Assembly (NCBI GenBank): GCA_022793195.1 | Contig: JAAWCJ010000015.1 | Coordinates: forward strand, 1-58,385 | Direction of reading: 5' to 3' | Length of the DNA stretch: 58,385 nucleotides | Source of the DNA: Lachnospiraceae bacterium | Lineage (GTDB): Bacteria; Bacillota; Clostridia; Lachnospirales; Lachnospiraceae | In this document: positions 41,211 through 50,236 of the stretch, one piece after another | Numbering within the stretch: the first letter of the stretch is position 1 | How the letters are laid out: the number at the start of each line of letters is the position of its first letter | Translations under genes and position numbers: made by a program | The notes under the pieces: generated by a model | What the model was told of the DNA's origin: nothing | Database searches by the model: none | Seen by the model: the letters and a program-made list of their open reading frames with translations, nothing else

Positions 41211-42116
41211 TTAATCCATATCTGCCAACAGCTTCTCAATCTTCTTCTTATTGGCTTCATCAAGGTCTCCCGCAGGTCTTCTGGGAAGTCCCACATTCAA
41301 GCCCTGGGCAGTCAAGGTGTAGTTGCAGATCTCAAGCCAATGAGGAACACCATTTTCTTTATCATACAGGAAGTAGTTCAGGAAAGGAACCACCTTATTC
41401 TGTGCTTTTCTTGCGGCATCCAGATCACCGGCCAATACGGCATCCTGGATAGCGCGGCACTGTTTCGGCAGGATTGCAGGAAGTCCGGAAAGCCATCCGT
41501 CTGCTCCGCCACAGTATGCTTCCATACCACAGTAGTCATGTCCGTAGAATACGGTAATCTTGTCGCCCATGTAGTATTTCAGGTCATGGACACGGTTGGG
41601 ATCGCCATGAGCAGCCTTGATACCGGAAATAGTTCCGTCATCAATCAGTTCTTTTACTTCCACAGTATTTAACTCATAGCCGGCAAACCAGGGATTGTTG
41701 TAGATGAACATAGGAACATCCAGCTCTTTTCTCAGGTTGCGGTAATGCTGAAGCACACTCTTCTTGTGGGGGGTGTAGTAGAAGGGAAGCAACACAAGCA
41801 GTGCGTCATATCCAGCCTCTTCCGCAAACTTGCTCAGCTGAAGTGTTGTATGAGTATCGTATTTGCCAGTACCGCCTACCAACGGAACCTGTCCGTCGAT
41901 GAAGCTTGCCACATGGCCAAGAACTTCCATCTGCTCCTGCTCATTCATAGCCATGTTCTCACCTGTGGAACCTACGATTGAAAGTGCCTGTGCGCCATTA
42001 TCCAGCAGCCAGGTAAGGTATTTTTCCATACCTTTCTTGTTGTAGCTCTCATCTGCGTTCCAGATGGTACGTGCGGCAGGGGTGATACCATAAACTTTTT
42101 TGAACTCTTTAGCCAT
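41211..42116 (-). CDS. DapA/NanA-family lyase or aldolase
   Basis: 301-residue TIM barrel of the dihydrodipicolinate synthase/N-acetylneuraminate lyase family. The Schiff-base lysine is Lys167 (GTISGIKAAHG), the catalytic tyrosine Tyr139 (PMFIYNNPW), and the pyruvate-carboxylate loop is GSTGENMAM. The mechanism covers aldol cleavage or dehydration of 2-keto acids. It lies downstream of the long liv operon but has its own promoter with the shared AT-rich site, so it is probably co-regulated. Its substrate is likely a 2-keto acid formed by the dehydrogenases encoded upstream. Confidence 0.85.
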   Translation of the reverse strand: MAKEFKKVYGITPAARTIWNADESYNKKGMEKYLTWLLDNGAQALSIVGSTGENMAMNEQEQMEVLGHVASFIDGQVPLVGGTGKYDTHTTLQLSKFAEEAGYDALLVLLPFYYTPHKKSVLQHYRNLRKELDVPMFIYNNPWFAGYELNTVEVKELIDDGTISGIKAAHGDPNRVHDLKYYMGDKITVFYGHDYCGMEAYCGGADGWLSGLPAILPKQCRAIQDAVLAGDLDAARKAQNKVVPFLNYFLYDKENGVPHWLEICNYTLTAQGLNVGLPRRPAGDLDEANKKKIEKLLADMD

Positions 42117-42171
42117 TTTATTTCTCCTTTCATAAATGAACGCATTTTGCGTTTATGCTCTTGGAAATATT

Positions 42172-42230
42172 AAATAAAAAATTTTTTATTTCTTATTTAA
42201 GACTTTACCAAATAATATGGAATTTGTCAA
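42172..42230 (-). promoter_or_regulatory. Promoter of the DapA-family gene with AT-rich operator candidate
   Basis: TTGACA (42225-42230), 17 bp, TAAAGT (42202-42207) on the minus strand. Immediately downstream is the perfect 20-bp palindrome AAATAAAAAATTTTTTATTT (42172-42191), which continues into TCTTATTTAAG. Closely similar AT-rich blocks flank the livK, malic enzyme and gntR promoters. Confidence 0.7.
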
Positions 42231-42270
42231 GATAAATCTGTCCTTTTTTGTGGTTCTTTGTAACAATTCT

Positions 42271-43065
42271 TTACGGAACCTCTTTCCGCTGCTTCCAGGG
42301 CCAGTCTGTGTTCTGGGACGCGTATTTCCCCCCTGCCACCTCCAGCTCCACACCGGAAATATACTGTGCCGCATCAGAGGCCAAAAACACTGCCGGCTTT
42401 GCCAGATCCTCCGGCACACCCAGGCGTTTCATGGCAATATTGCGGACATACTCATCGTGGTTTTCCCGGATATTTTCTGTGGAAATATTGGTCTTAATCA
42501 TGCCGGGAATGATTCCCACCACGCGGATGTTATAAGGGGCCAATTCTGCTGCCAGCGTCTTTGTCATACTGCTGACAGCCGCCTTTGTGGCCGCATAGAT
42601 GGCTCCCCCTGCGTGGGGGATTTTTGAAGTGTAACTGGATATATTAATAAATACTCCTTCCCCCTGTTTCATCATATAAGGAGCCGCTATCCTGGTACAG
42701 TTCCATACACCGTCCAGGTTTGTTCCCACAATCCTGTCCCAGTCCTCCTGGCTGTAATCCAGGAACATCTTTTTGATGTCAACCCCCGCATTGTTCACCC
42801 ACACGTCAATCCGCCCAAAAGTCCTGAATACTTCTTCTGCAAGGGCGCTTATCTGCTCCTTCTTCGTCACGTCCGCCTGCAGCGCCAGGGCTTTACAAAA
42901 GCCCTGGCCTTTCATGTCTGCGAGAAAGCTTTCCAGCTTTTCCTTTCCGCGGCCAAATACAACGACCTGCGCCCCTTCCCGCAGAAATTCTTCCGCAATG
43001 GCGCGTCCGATTCCGGCGGCGCCCCCGGTCACTACCACCACTTTATCTTTTAAATGAAGATCCAC
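42271..43065 (-). CDS. Short-chain dehydrogenase/reductase (SDR)
   Basis: 264 residues, classical SDR: cofactor motif VVVTGGAAGIGRAIAEEF, NNAGVD, the catalytic Ser in INISSYTSK and Tyr/Lys in AIYAATKAAVSS, then GIIPGMIKTNIS. FGRGKEKLES after strand 2 suggests NADP preference. The start is GTG at 43065 with AAGGAG five bases upstream, ahead of DLHLKDKVVVVTGG; longer reading would enter the hairpin at 43111. It is the last gene of the liv operon. It probably oxidises or reduces a hydroxyl of the imported acid. Confidence 0.87.
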   Translation of the reverse strand: MDLHLKDKVVVVTGGAAGIGRAIAEEFLREGAQVVVFGRGKEKLESFLADMKGQGFCKALALQADVTKKEQISALAEEVFRTFGRIDVWVNNAGVDIKKMFLDYSQEDWDRIVGTNLDGVWNCTRIAAPYMMKQGEGVFINISSYTSKIPHAGGAIYAATKAAVSSMTKTLAAELAPYNIRVVGIIPGMIKTNISTENIRENHDEYVRNIAMKRLGVPEDLAKPAVFLASDAAQYISGVELEVAGGKYASQNTDWPWKQRKEVP

Positions 43066-43110
43066 AAATGCTCCTTTCCGGCCCGGAATTAAAATCATTA
43101 CTGATATGGA

Positions 43111-43160
43111 GCAACTGTCAAATTTACAAAAGGTTCGCCTTCTGTAAATTTGACAGTTGC
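43111..43160. repeat. Long hairpin with UUCG-capped inner stem between larA-like and SDR genes
   Basis: GCAACTGTCAAATTTACA (43111-43128) pairs perfectly over 18 bp with 43143-43160. Inside, AAGG-TTCG-CCTT (43130-43141) forms a tetraloop-capped stem. There is no T-run. It sits 17 bp after the larA-like stop codon. Confidence 0.7.
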
Positions 43161-43177
43161 TTCCAATCTCAGTGCTT

Positions 43178-44464
43178 TTACCGAGCCTCCGAAAACCCGG
43201 TGAAGTTCCCCTCCTCATCAAACTGTGGTTCCAACAGCCCGGAGGACACCGTCATGCCAGGAATTTTTCCGGCATCCTGCACCATTGCCTCCGAAATATA
43301 AAATTCCGAGAGGGACAGGGTATTCTTAATCCATACAATCCGGCACCCCTTCTCCCAGTCTGTGTCCACTGCCGTCCGCATGGCAAATTTAATTGCCGTC
43401 CGCTCTGCAGGCATGACCACGGGGATTTTCACGGATTCCGGGACAGCCGAGGTGATGCCATTGGCGTATGTCTGTTCCAGATCTATCTTGTTATATAGCC
43501 TCATGGTGGTCACATCCGCGTTTCCCACCCCGCCAATATTTCCGTGGGAGCAGTCGGTCAGGTCAAACACCGCAATCCTCTGGAAAAAGGGAGGCTCCGT
43601 GGGAAGCAGGGGCGACCTGCCGGTGACATTGGGATCCATCCCGGCCCCGCTGATATTTTTTCCGGCCTCATCCACCAACAGGATATCCGCCTGACCGAAG
43701 GGGATTTTCCCCATTCTTTTTTTTGAATAGGCAAGGATCTCCGGCTCCTCCTCCAGAATCTTCCCCGCCGGGACAGCCTCTATCCTGCAGGTCTGGTGGT
43801 AAGCGTTTTCCACCAGTCCAATGGCAAACATATTCGGCTTCTTCTCAATGACCACCTTCGCAAAAGCCATGACGTTTTTGGACATATTGGGAAAACCCAT
43901 TTTATGGCACTGATAGGCGCCGTGCTGCTTGCCCATGCCGATCACAATCATTTTACAGATTCCGCTCTCCACCGGCCCGCGAAAATCCGTGTGGGCTTTC
44001 ACCCGTCCGATTGGTATGATAAAATCCGCCGCATTGGCGTATTTGTCGATATGCACCTCCTGGCCGTCCTCCGCATACCCGATCACTTCCGTCTCCATGG
44101 AAGAACGGATTGGAACCCCCATGGCTTCCTCCGTCACGCCGTAACCAGCCAGAATCCCCTTCTGCCCTTCTGCGTCGGCACCGGCATGGCTGCCCATCGC
44201 CGGGATAATAAAAGGTTTTCCGCCCACCTCTTTGACAAGGTCGCATACGGCGCGGGTAATCCTGGCCACATTGACCACTTCACGGCTTCCCGAAGTGATG
44301 CAGACCGTATCGCCCTTTTTAATCCGGTCCAGGGTGCCTTCTCTCTTCAGCGCCTCCCTGACCGCCCCCTCCACATCATCAATGTGGGAATGGTCCATCT
44401 CATACCGGACTTTTACAAATTTGGGAATGGAAATGTCCGCCAGTAACTGATCCATCAAGTTCAT
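43178..44464 (-). CDS. LarA-like nickel-pincer-dependent isomerase (DUF2088 group)
   Basis: 428 residues. The four residues that hold the nickel-pincer cofactor in lactate racemase can be matched here as His93 (AMGSHAGAD), His158 (VKAHTDF), Lys171 (SGICKM) and His181 (GKQHGA). The N-terminal HSHIDDVEGAVREAL and the late DLTDCSHGNIGGVGNADVTT are typical of the DUF2088 branch. LarA homologues racemise or epimerise 2-hydroxyacids. The ATG at 44464 has GGAGG 7 nt upstream, whereas the GTG two codons earlier is too close. No larBCE cofactor genes are in the window. Confidence 0.82.
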   Translation of the reverse strand: MNLMDQLLADISIPKFVKVRYEMDHSHIDDVEGAVREALKREGTLDRIKKGDTVCITSGSREVVNVARITRAVCDLVKEVGGKPFIIPAMGSHAGADAEGQKGILAGYGVTEEAMGVPIRSSMETEVIGYAEDGQEVHIDKYANAADFIIPIGRVKAHTDFRGPVESGICKMIVIGMGKQHGAYQCHKMGFPNMSKNVMAFAKVVIEKKPNMFAIGLVENAYHQTCRIEAVPAGKILEEEPEILAYSKKRMGKIPFGQADILLVDEAGKNISGAGMDPNVTGRSPLLPTEPPFFQRIAVFDLTDCSHGNIGGVGNADVTTMRLYNKIDLEQTYANGITSAVPESVKIPVVMPAERTAIKFAMRTAVDTDWEKGCRIVWIKNTLSLSEFYISEAMVQDAGKIPGMTVSSGLLEPQFDEEGNFTGFSEAR

Positions 44465-44479
44465 TGCCACGCCTCCATA

Positions 44480-45610
44480 TCACTCTGCGGGAACCAGGTA
44501 TTCATCCGCGTTGATTCCCAGTTTTTCGCAATATTTGCGGATATCTTCCTCCGTCGCCTTATTGATTCCAACACCGTGGGCCATGACCTCTTTCGCGTTA
44601 TCCGCTTCCTTGTCACCGTGCACATAAATGCGATCCTGCCCCTGTGCCTTCTCCGCGTCACGCATACTCTGCATGTATCCAGACAACAGACGGAGGGTTT
44701 CTTCTTTGTCCCCGAACCGTCCAAAATCAATGGCGGCAAAAAAGTGGCAGCATTTCTCATCCTTCTTTGTCACGCGGATTCCTTTAGAAACAGCTCCGTG
44801 GGACATGATACCGCACAGAATGTCCACCAGCATGGCAAATCCGAATCCTTTGTGGCCGCCGAAGTCCATCCCCTCTCCGCCCATGGGCATAATACCGCCG
44901 CGGGTCTTTTCTTTATAATCCGGGTTCGTCTTGTTGGCGCGGATTTCAATAAATTTATGAGGGTCTGTGGAGGTTACGCCCTGCTCATCCACCAGCATAC
45001 CTGGTTTCAGCTCATGGTCGATCTTCGCATAAACTTCCATCTTTCCACATGTCATAATCGAAGTTGCAAAATCCATATGGAAATTGTGGGGATTGGCCGG
45101 AATGGTAATGGCAATGGGGTTTGTGCCAAGCATGGGTTCTTTACCGTAAGTGGGCACCACCAGCGCCTCTGCATTTGTCATGGAGACCCCCATCATACCT
45201 GCGTCCGCCGCCAGCTTGGAATAATACCCTGCGATTCCATAATGGTTGGAGTTTCTTACGCTGACCATACCCACGCCGTATTTCTTTGCCTTTTCAATGG
45301 CCAAATTCATGCCCATGACGCCTGCGAGCTGCCCCATACCGTCTTTTGCATCGATAACGGCGCAGCACATATCATCCTCCACCACCTCCATAGTGACATC
45401 TTTCTTGATTCTTCCGATGTCCAGCCCGAAGGGATACAAAGTCATCCTGTTGCAGCCGTGGGATTCCACACCAAACAAGTCTGAGGTCAACAGGACATCT
45501 GCAATGATTTTTGCCTCCTCGTCGCTGTAGCCGTAACGGCGCATCATTTCTGCATCCAGATCAAACAATTTCTGATACTGATATTTTGTGTACTGATTTC
45601 CTTCTGACAT
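44480..45610 (-). CDS. Ldh2/malate-L-lactate dehydrogenase family oxidoreductase (copy 1)
   Basis: 376 residues of the NAD(P)-dependent Ldh2 family, which includes sulfolactate dehydrogenase, ureidoglycolate dehydrogenase and diketogulonate reductase and is unrelated to ordinary LDH. Conserved are GVESHGCNRM (His), VRNSNHYGIAGYYSK (catalytic His region), TNAEALVVPTYG, LGTNPIAI and GGHKGFGFAMLVDILCG. It oxidises a 2-hydroxyacid or reduces the keto acid. It is followed closely by the larA-like gene and preceded by its paralogue. Confidence 0.88.
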   Translation of the reverse strand: MSEGNQYTKYQYQKLFDLDAEMMRRYGYSDEEAKIIADVLLTSDLFGVESHGCNRMTLYPFGLDIGRIKKDVTMEVVEDDMCCAVIDAKDGMGQLAGVMGMNLAIEKAKKYGVGMVSVRNSNHYGIAGYYSKLAADAGMMGVSMTNAEALVVPTYGKEPMLGTNPIAITIPANPHNFHMDFATSIMTCGKMEVYAKIDHELKPGMLVDEQGVTSTDPHKFIEIRANKTNPDYKEKTRGGIMPMGGEGMDFGGHKGFGFAMLVDILCGIMSHGAVSKGIRVTKKDEKCCHFFAAIDFGRFGDKEETLRLLSGYMQSMRDAEKAQGQDRIYVHGDKEADNAKEVMAHGVGINKATEEDIRKYCEKLGINADEYLVPAE

Positions 45611-45642
45611 GTTTTCTCCTCTCTGTCTTAAATATTCTGTGA

Positions 45643-46734
45643 TTATTTTTCTATGAGATAATCTTCATAAGGAATTCCAAGTTCTTTTGCAATCCCTGTC
45701 ATTTCTTCGTATGTCTTGTCATTTACTTTGATTCCCTTCTGCGAAACAGCGGCCATATTTTCATAAGCCTTATCCCCATGGGTATAAATCCTGGGGCTGC
45801 CTTCTGCCTTTCGGGAATCTCTCAGTTCATTGAGGTATTTTGTCAAATTGGCCTCAATCTCCGCCTTGTCCCCAAACATTCCATAATCCACTGCCATAAA
45901 GAAATGGCATACGCGATCCACCGCCGGGTCCACCCGCACATAGTTGGCTGTCAGCCCGCCTGACAGGACCGCGCACATAATCTCAACCAGGAGGGATAGC
46001 CCATAACCTTTATGCCCGCTGTGGGTTTCTCCAAAACCACCCAGGGGATTAATGCCTCCGTCACTCTTGGCTGCGCGGATCTTTAAAAACTCATTGGGAT
46101 CATTGTTTGTCTGTCCTTTGGAATCCACCAGCCATCCGTCAGGCAGCGTCTTTCCAGCTTTCGCATATACTTCCATTTTCCCGGCAGGCACCACACTGGT
46201 GGCCATATCCAGGTGGAAAGGGTGAGGAGCCGCAGGCATGGATACGGCAATGGGGTTCGTCCCCATCATAGGCTGTTTCCCAAAAGTCGGAACCACCAGG
46301 GCTTCCGCATTTGTCATGGAAATCCCCATCATTCCCTGGTCAGCCGCCATCTTTGCGTAGTAACCTGCGATCCCGTAATGGTTGGAATTTCGTACTGTCA
46401 CCATGGCAATCCCGGATTTTTTTGCTTTGTCGATTGCCAGCTGCATGGCTTTCACTGCACAAGGCTGCCCAAAGGCTTCATGGGCGTCGATCACTGCGGA
46501 AAGCGGCGTTTCCTTTACGATTTCTGGAACCGCCCCCTTATGGATCCTTCCTAATTTAATACTATTGACATACATGATCAGCCTCTGTACGCCGTGGGAC
46601 TCTATCCCCATGCGGTCAGAAGTCAGGAGCACGTCTGCAATCTGTGCACAGTCTTCCTCTGAATACCCATAGCGTTTAAAAACTTCCTTTGAAAACTCCT
46701 CTATTTTTTTATCATCTAAATACCGATAGCCCAT
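45643..46734 (-). CDS. Ldh2/malate-L-lactate dehydrogenase family oxidoreductase (copy 2)
   Basis: 363 residues, a clear paralogue of the next gene: VRNSNHYGIAGYYAKMAAD, MTNAEALVVPTFGKQPM, MGTNPIAVSMPA and GHKGYGLSLLVEIM match it block for block. MGIESHGVQRL supplies the N-terminal His. The start at 46734 has GGAGG about 12 nt away, somewhat long. It lies 22 bp after livF. Two dehydrogenases of one family plus an epimerase-type LarA homologue could handle both stereoisomers or two successive hydroxyls of one substrate. Confidence 0.87.
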   Translation of the reverse strand: MGYRYLDDKKIEEFSKEVFKRYGYSEEDCAQIADVLLTSDRMGIESHGVQRLIMYVNSIKLGRIHKGAVPEIVKETPLSAVIDAHEAFGQPCAVKAMQLAIDKAKKSGIAMVTVRNSNHYGIAGYYAKMAADQGMMGISMTNAEALVVPTFGKQPMMGTNPIAVSMPAAPHPFHLDMATSVVPAGKMEVYAKAGKTLPDGWLVDSKGQTNNDPNEFLKIRAAKSDGGINPLGGFGETHSGHKGYGLSLLVEIMCAVLSGGLTANYVRVDPAVDRVCHFFMAVDYGMFGDKAEIEANLTKYLNELRDSRKAEGSPRIYTHGDKAYENMAAVSQKGIKVNDKTYEEMTGIAKELGIPYEDYLIEK

Positions 46735-46756
46735 AATATATTCACGCCTCCATCCA

Positions 46757-47470
46757 TCAGCCGCCCAGATAGGCTTTAATAATGGTATCATCTTTGGACA
46801 GCTTCTCACTGTCGCCGGAAGCAGTCACATAACCATTCTCCAATACGTAGCAGCGTTTTGAAATCTGCAGGGCCATGTATGCATTCTGCTCCACAATAAT
46901 AATCGGGATTCCCAGCTCTTTATTGACACGGATAAAAATATCAAACATATCGTCCACGATGACCGGCGCCAGTCCAAGAGAAGGCTCATCACACATTAAA
47001 AGCTTGGGATCCGACATCAGCCCCCTGGCCACCGCCAGCATCTGCTGTTCCCCTCCTGAAAGAGAACCAGCCCGCTGCTTCGCCCGTTCCCTAAGCCTTG
47101 GAAACAGGTCATACATTTCCTCAATCTTATTTTTCAGCTCTGTACGGGAACGTTTGATGGAATAGCTCCCCATTTCCAGGTTTTCAAGTACGGTCATTCC
47201 CGGGAATACTTCACGGCCTTCGGGAATCTCAATGATTCCCAGTCTGCTGATCTCATGGGTCTTCATTTTTGTGATATCTTTCCCCATGAATTCAATGGTC
47301 CCGCCCTTCACCGGCACGGCGCCCATAATGGAATTCATGGTAGTGCTTTTTCCTGCGCCGTTGGAACCGATGACTGCCACGATTTCTTTTTCATTTACTT
47401 CCAGGGACACGCCGTGAAGCGCCTGTACATTCCCATAATAAGAATCAATTCCACTCACTTTTAAAATCAT
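46757..47470 (-). CDS. livF: Branched-chain-type ABC transporter ATPase LivF
   Basis: 237 residues: Walker A GSNGAGKST, Q-loop region, the SLSGGEQQMLAVARGLM signature and CDEPSLGLAP. EIPEGREVFPGMTVLENL is characteristic of LivF. The ATG overlaps the livG stop (ATGA). In this operon context the ligand is probably an organic acid, not leucine. Confidence 0.93.
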   Translation of the reverse strand: MILKVSGIDSYYGNVQALHGVSLEVNEKEIVAVIGSNGAGKSTTMNSIMGAVPVKGGTIEFMGKDITKMKTHEISRLGIIEIPEGREVFPGMTVLENLEMGSYSIKRSRTELKNKIEEMYDLFPRLRERAKQRAGSLSGGEQQMLAVARGLMSDPKLLMCDEPSLGLAPVIVDDMFDIFIRVNKELGIPIIIVEQNAYMALQISKRCYVLENGYVTASGDSEKLSKDDTIIKAYLGG

Positions 47471-48267
47471 TCTGCGCCCTCCTGTTCTTTATTCTTAACG
47501 AAAGCGCTTCCCAGATATGCGGTAATGACTTCGTCGTTATCTCTGATTTCGGCGGGAGTCCCGGCAGCGATCTTCTTTCCAAAGGAAAGGACAGTGATGT
47601 CATCGCTCAAATTCATGACAACGTCCATGTTGTGTTCGATCAGGAAAAAGGTAAAGCCTTCCTCAAAGGACTGCTGAATCACTTTCACCAACTCCGCCCG
47701 TTCCGAAGGGTTTAATCCTGCCGCAGGCTCATCCAGCAAAATCAGTTTCGGATCTGTCATCATGGCCCTGGCGATTTCGGAAATTTTCTGACGCCCATAA
47801 GGCAGATTCTTCATATATTCGTTCCGCAGATGGTACATCCCCAGCTTATCCAAAAGGCTTTCCGCCTTTTCACGAAGCATTTTTTCTTCCCCTGCGGCGC
47901 CTTTAAAATCCAGGATTGTACGGACCAACCCCATTTTTGTCAGCTGGTTTCCGCCCACCATAATATTCTCCAGCAAGGTCATTGTCTGAAACACCTTGAT
48001 ATTCTGGAAAGTCCTCCCAATACCAAGACGCGCAATTTCATAAGTTTTCTTTCCTGTCACATTTTGCCCCATAAATTCCACTGTCCCAGATGTGACAGGC
48101 AGTACGCCGGTGATCAGATTGACCGTCGTAGTCTTCCCTGCGCCGTTTGGTCCAATGAGGGAATGGATGGAATGTTCTTTTACATCAATATTTAATGCAT
48201 CAACCGCCAGAAGCCCGCCGAAGCGCTTCGTGACATCCGTAAGCTTTAATATGCTATTTTTCTCCAC
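47467..48267 (-). CDS. livG: Branched-chain-type ABC transporter ATPase LivG
   Basis: 266 residues: Walker A GPNGAGKTT, GIGRTFQNIKVFQTMTLLENIMVG (LivG hallmark), LPYGRQKISEIARAMM signature and LLDEPAAGLNP, with a C-terminal extension usual for LivG. It overlaps livM by 14 bp and livF by 4 bp. Confidence 0.93.
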   Translation of the reverse strand: MEKNSILKLTDVTKRFGGLLAVDALNIDVKEHSIHSLIGPNGAGKTTTVNLITGVLPVTSGTVEFMGQNVTGKKTYEIARLGIGRTFQNIKVFQTMTLLENIMVGGNQLTKMGLVRTILDFKGAAGEEKMLREKAESLLDKLGMYHLRNEYMKNLPYGRQKISEIARAMMTDPKLILLDEPAAGLNPSERAELVKVIQQSFEEGFTFFLIEHNMDVVMNLSDDITVLSFGKKIAAGTPAEIRDNDEVITAYLGSAFVKNKEQEGAE

Positions 48268-49249
48268 TTGCGCCCTCCTCCTTTTTCCTCTTGGCGATAA
48301 TTTTCTTTATGGGCCTGGAAGCCGCTTCCACCCAGCCGTTGGGGAAGAACAGGATTCCCAGGAAAATAATAATATAGAAGGTAATCAGGTAATAATTTCC
48401 AAGCCCGCGAAGAAGTTCCGGAAGGATTGTCACAATGACCGCACCGAACATGGCTCCGGACACGGATCCAAGCCCGCCCACTAAAAGCATCAGGACAAAG
48501 TTCATGGAAATATCAACGGTATAGGTGGACGGGCTGATATATCCATAAAAATGCGCATACATGGCCCCTGCCACCGTACCAAAAATCGCTGCCGCAATAA
48601 ATGCTTTCACTTTCACATCGGCAATATTGATTCCGCTCATCTCAACTGCATCGGAATTATCCCTGAGGGATCTATACAGCCTCCCCCACTTGGAATTCAC
48701 GATCCGAACCGCACAGAAAATTGCAATCAGCACAAATGCCACATACAAGTAATAAGATTTGATATAGCTGTCAAATTGGAAACCAAAAATAGAAAAAGGC
48801 GCAATACTCTTTAATCCCTGGGAGCCTCCAGTCACCTTTGTCATATTATTCAGGAAAATCTGGACAACCTGTGTAAATCCAATGGTGGTCAAAGAGAAAT
48901 ATACGCCTTTCAGACGAAGGCTGGGATAACCCAGTACCAGGCCGATAACAATACCTGTCACGACAGCCACCAAAAGGCCAAGCCAGGGGGAAAGTCCCGT
49001 ATTCTTTACAAACAGCGCGGAGGAATATGCGCCGAGAGCGTAAATACCAGCGGAGCCCAGATTCATCTGTCCAATCAGTCCGGTGATCAGGTTCAGCCCC
49101 AGAACCAGGACAATATTAATCAACACCCGGACAAAAACCACCATCCAGTAATCATTCCTGATAATGTTAGGCAGGCATAAAACTACAGCCAGTACCACTG
49201 CCCATTTCAAAGCATTTTTCATATTTTTATTGTTTTTCATATTATTCAT
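48254..49249 (-). CDS. livM: Branched-chain-type ABC transporter permease LivM
   Basis: 331 residues with about 9 membrane segments; LGLNLITGLIGQMNLGSAGIYALGAYSSAL is the family signature (core GQMNLGSAGIYALGAY), and LYRSLRDNSDAVEMSGINI is the ATPase-contacting loop. The C-terminal tail is lysine-rich. It lies 3 bp after livH. Confidence 0.92.
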   Translation of the reverse strand: MNNMKNNKNMKNALKWAVVLAVVLCLPNIIRNDYWMVVFVRVLINIVLVLGLNLITGLIGQMNLGSAGIYALGAYSSALFVKNTGLSPWLGLLVAVVTGIVIGLVLGYPSLRLKGVYFSLTTIGFTQVVQIFLNNMTKVTGGSQGLKSIAPFSIFGFQFDSYIKSYYLYVAFVLIAIFCAVRIVNSKWGRLYRSLRDNSDAVEMSGINIADVKVKAFIAAAIFGTVAGAMYAHFYGYISPSTYTVDISMNFVLMLLVGGLGSVSGAMFGAVIVTILPELLRGLGNYYLITFYIIIFLGILFFPNGWVEAASRPIKKIIAKRKKEEGASGEK

Positions 49250-49252
49250 TCC

Positions 49253-50131
49253 TTACCTCCCCTGTGCGCGTTTACCAAGGAAGCCGGTGGGCTTAATGAG
49301 CAGGAACACGATCAGCAGCAGGAAGGAAACGGCATCCTTATATACTGCCGGAATAAAAATAGTGGCCAGATTTTCCACCACACCAATAAAAATACCGCCG
49401 GCAATGGCCCCCGGGATGTATCCAAACCCTCCAATGACCCCGGAGCAAAATCCTTTCAGGCCAATGGTAGTCGCCATGGTGGCGCTGATATTCACCAGCG
49501 GAATCACCAGGAAACCAATAACTGCACAGATCATGGCGCTGAGAGCCGTGGTAATACAGATACTTCTGTTGATATTAATTCCCATAAGGGCGGCAGCTTT
49601 TTTATTCTGCTCTACACATCTCATGGCCTTTCCTGTTTTCGTAAACTTAAAAAACACCTCAAGTACGGCAACCAGCAGGATTGCCACAATAATAATGACG
49701 ATATTGGCAGAAGTAATGGCGAATCCCCCGATAAAATACGTCTTATCCAGCCATCCGGAAACTCTCATATTGCCGGATCCCCAGAACAGACGAATGAATT
49801 CGGAAATAATCTTTGCTAAAACTACAGTGCCGATAATCGCAAAAATATTAGAACGCATACTGTAAAGGCGGTTGAAAATGCCGGCCGCCAGCAATGCTCC
49901 CACCACTCCCATAATTGCCAGGGTCAGGACGATTGCAATGGGATTATCCAGATTCATTTTAATGATCATACTGCCGCCGAAAATATAGGCGCCCAGGGTG
50001 ATCAGTTTATCATGGCTGAAGTTCAACAGACCTGAAGAATTCCAGATCAGAGTATACTCAATGCCAACCAAGGAATAAATCATACCATATGCAATGCCTG
50101 TAATGAGGAGCTGAAATACCATTGTTGACAT
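49253..50131 (-). CDS. livH: Branched-chain-type ABC transporter permease LivH
   Basis: 292 residues with about 8 membrane segments; GIAYGMIYSLVGIEYTLIWNSSGLLNFSHDKL matches the LivH start, and GKAMRCVEQNKKAAALMGININ is the cytoplasmic coupling loop. It follows livK after a hairpin-containing gap. Confidence 0.92.
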   Translation of the reverse strand: MSTMVFQLLITGIAYGMIYSLVGIEYTLIWNSSGLLNFSHDKLITLGAYIFGGSMIIKMNLDNPIAIVLTLAIMGVVGALLAAGIFNRLYSMRSNIFAIIGTVVLAKIISEFIRLFWGSGNMRVSGWLDKTYFIGGFAITSANIVIIIVAILLVAVLEVFFKFTKTGKAMRCVEQNKKAAALMGININRSICITTALSAMICAVIGFLVIPLVNISATMATTIGLKGFCSGVIGGFGYIPGAIAGGIFIGVVENLATIFIPAVYKDAVSFLLLIVFLLIKPTGFLGKRAQGR

Positions 50132-50151
50132 AAATTCTTCTCCTTATAGAC

Positions 50152-50189
50152 TGCGGGCACCCCAGGATGCTTTCATTGGAATGCCCGCA
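50152..50189. promoter_or_regulatory. Intercistronic hairpin between livK and livH
   Basis: TGCGGGCA (50152-50159) pairs with TGCCCGCA (50182-50189), 22-nt loop. As with the two sugar ABC operons, it directly follows the binding-protein gene and lacks a T-run. Confidence 0.55.
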
Positions 50190-50236
50190 TAATATTACAT
50201 GGTTGATAAGTTTTCAGAAAATCCGGTCTTACATTT

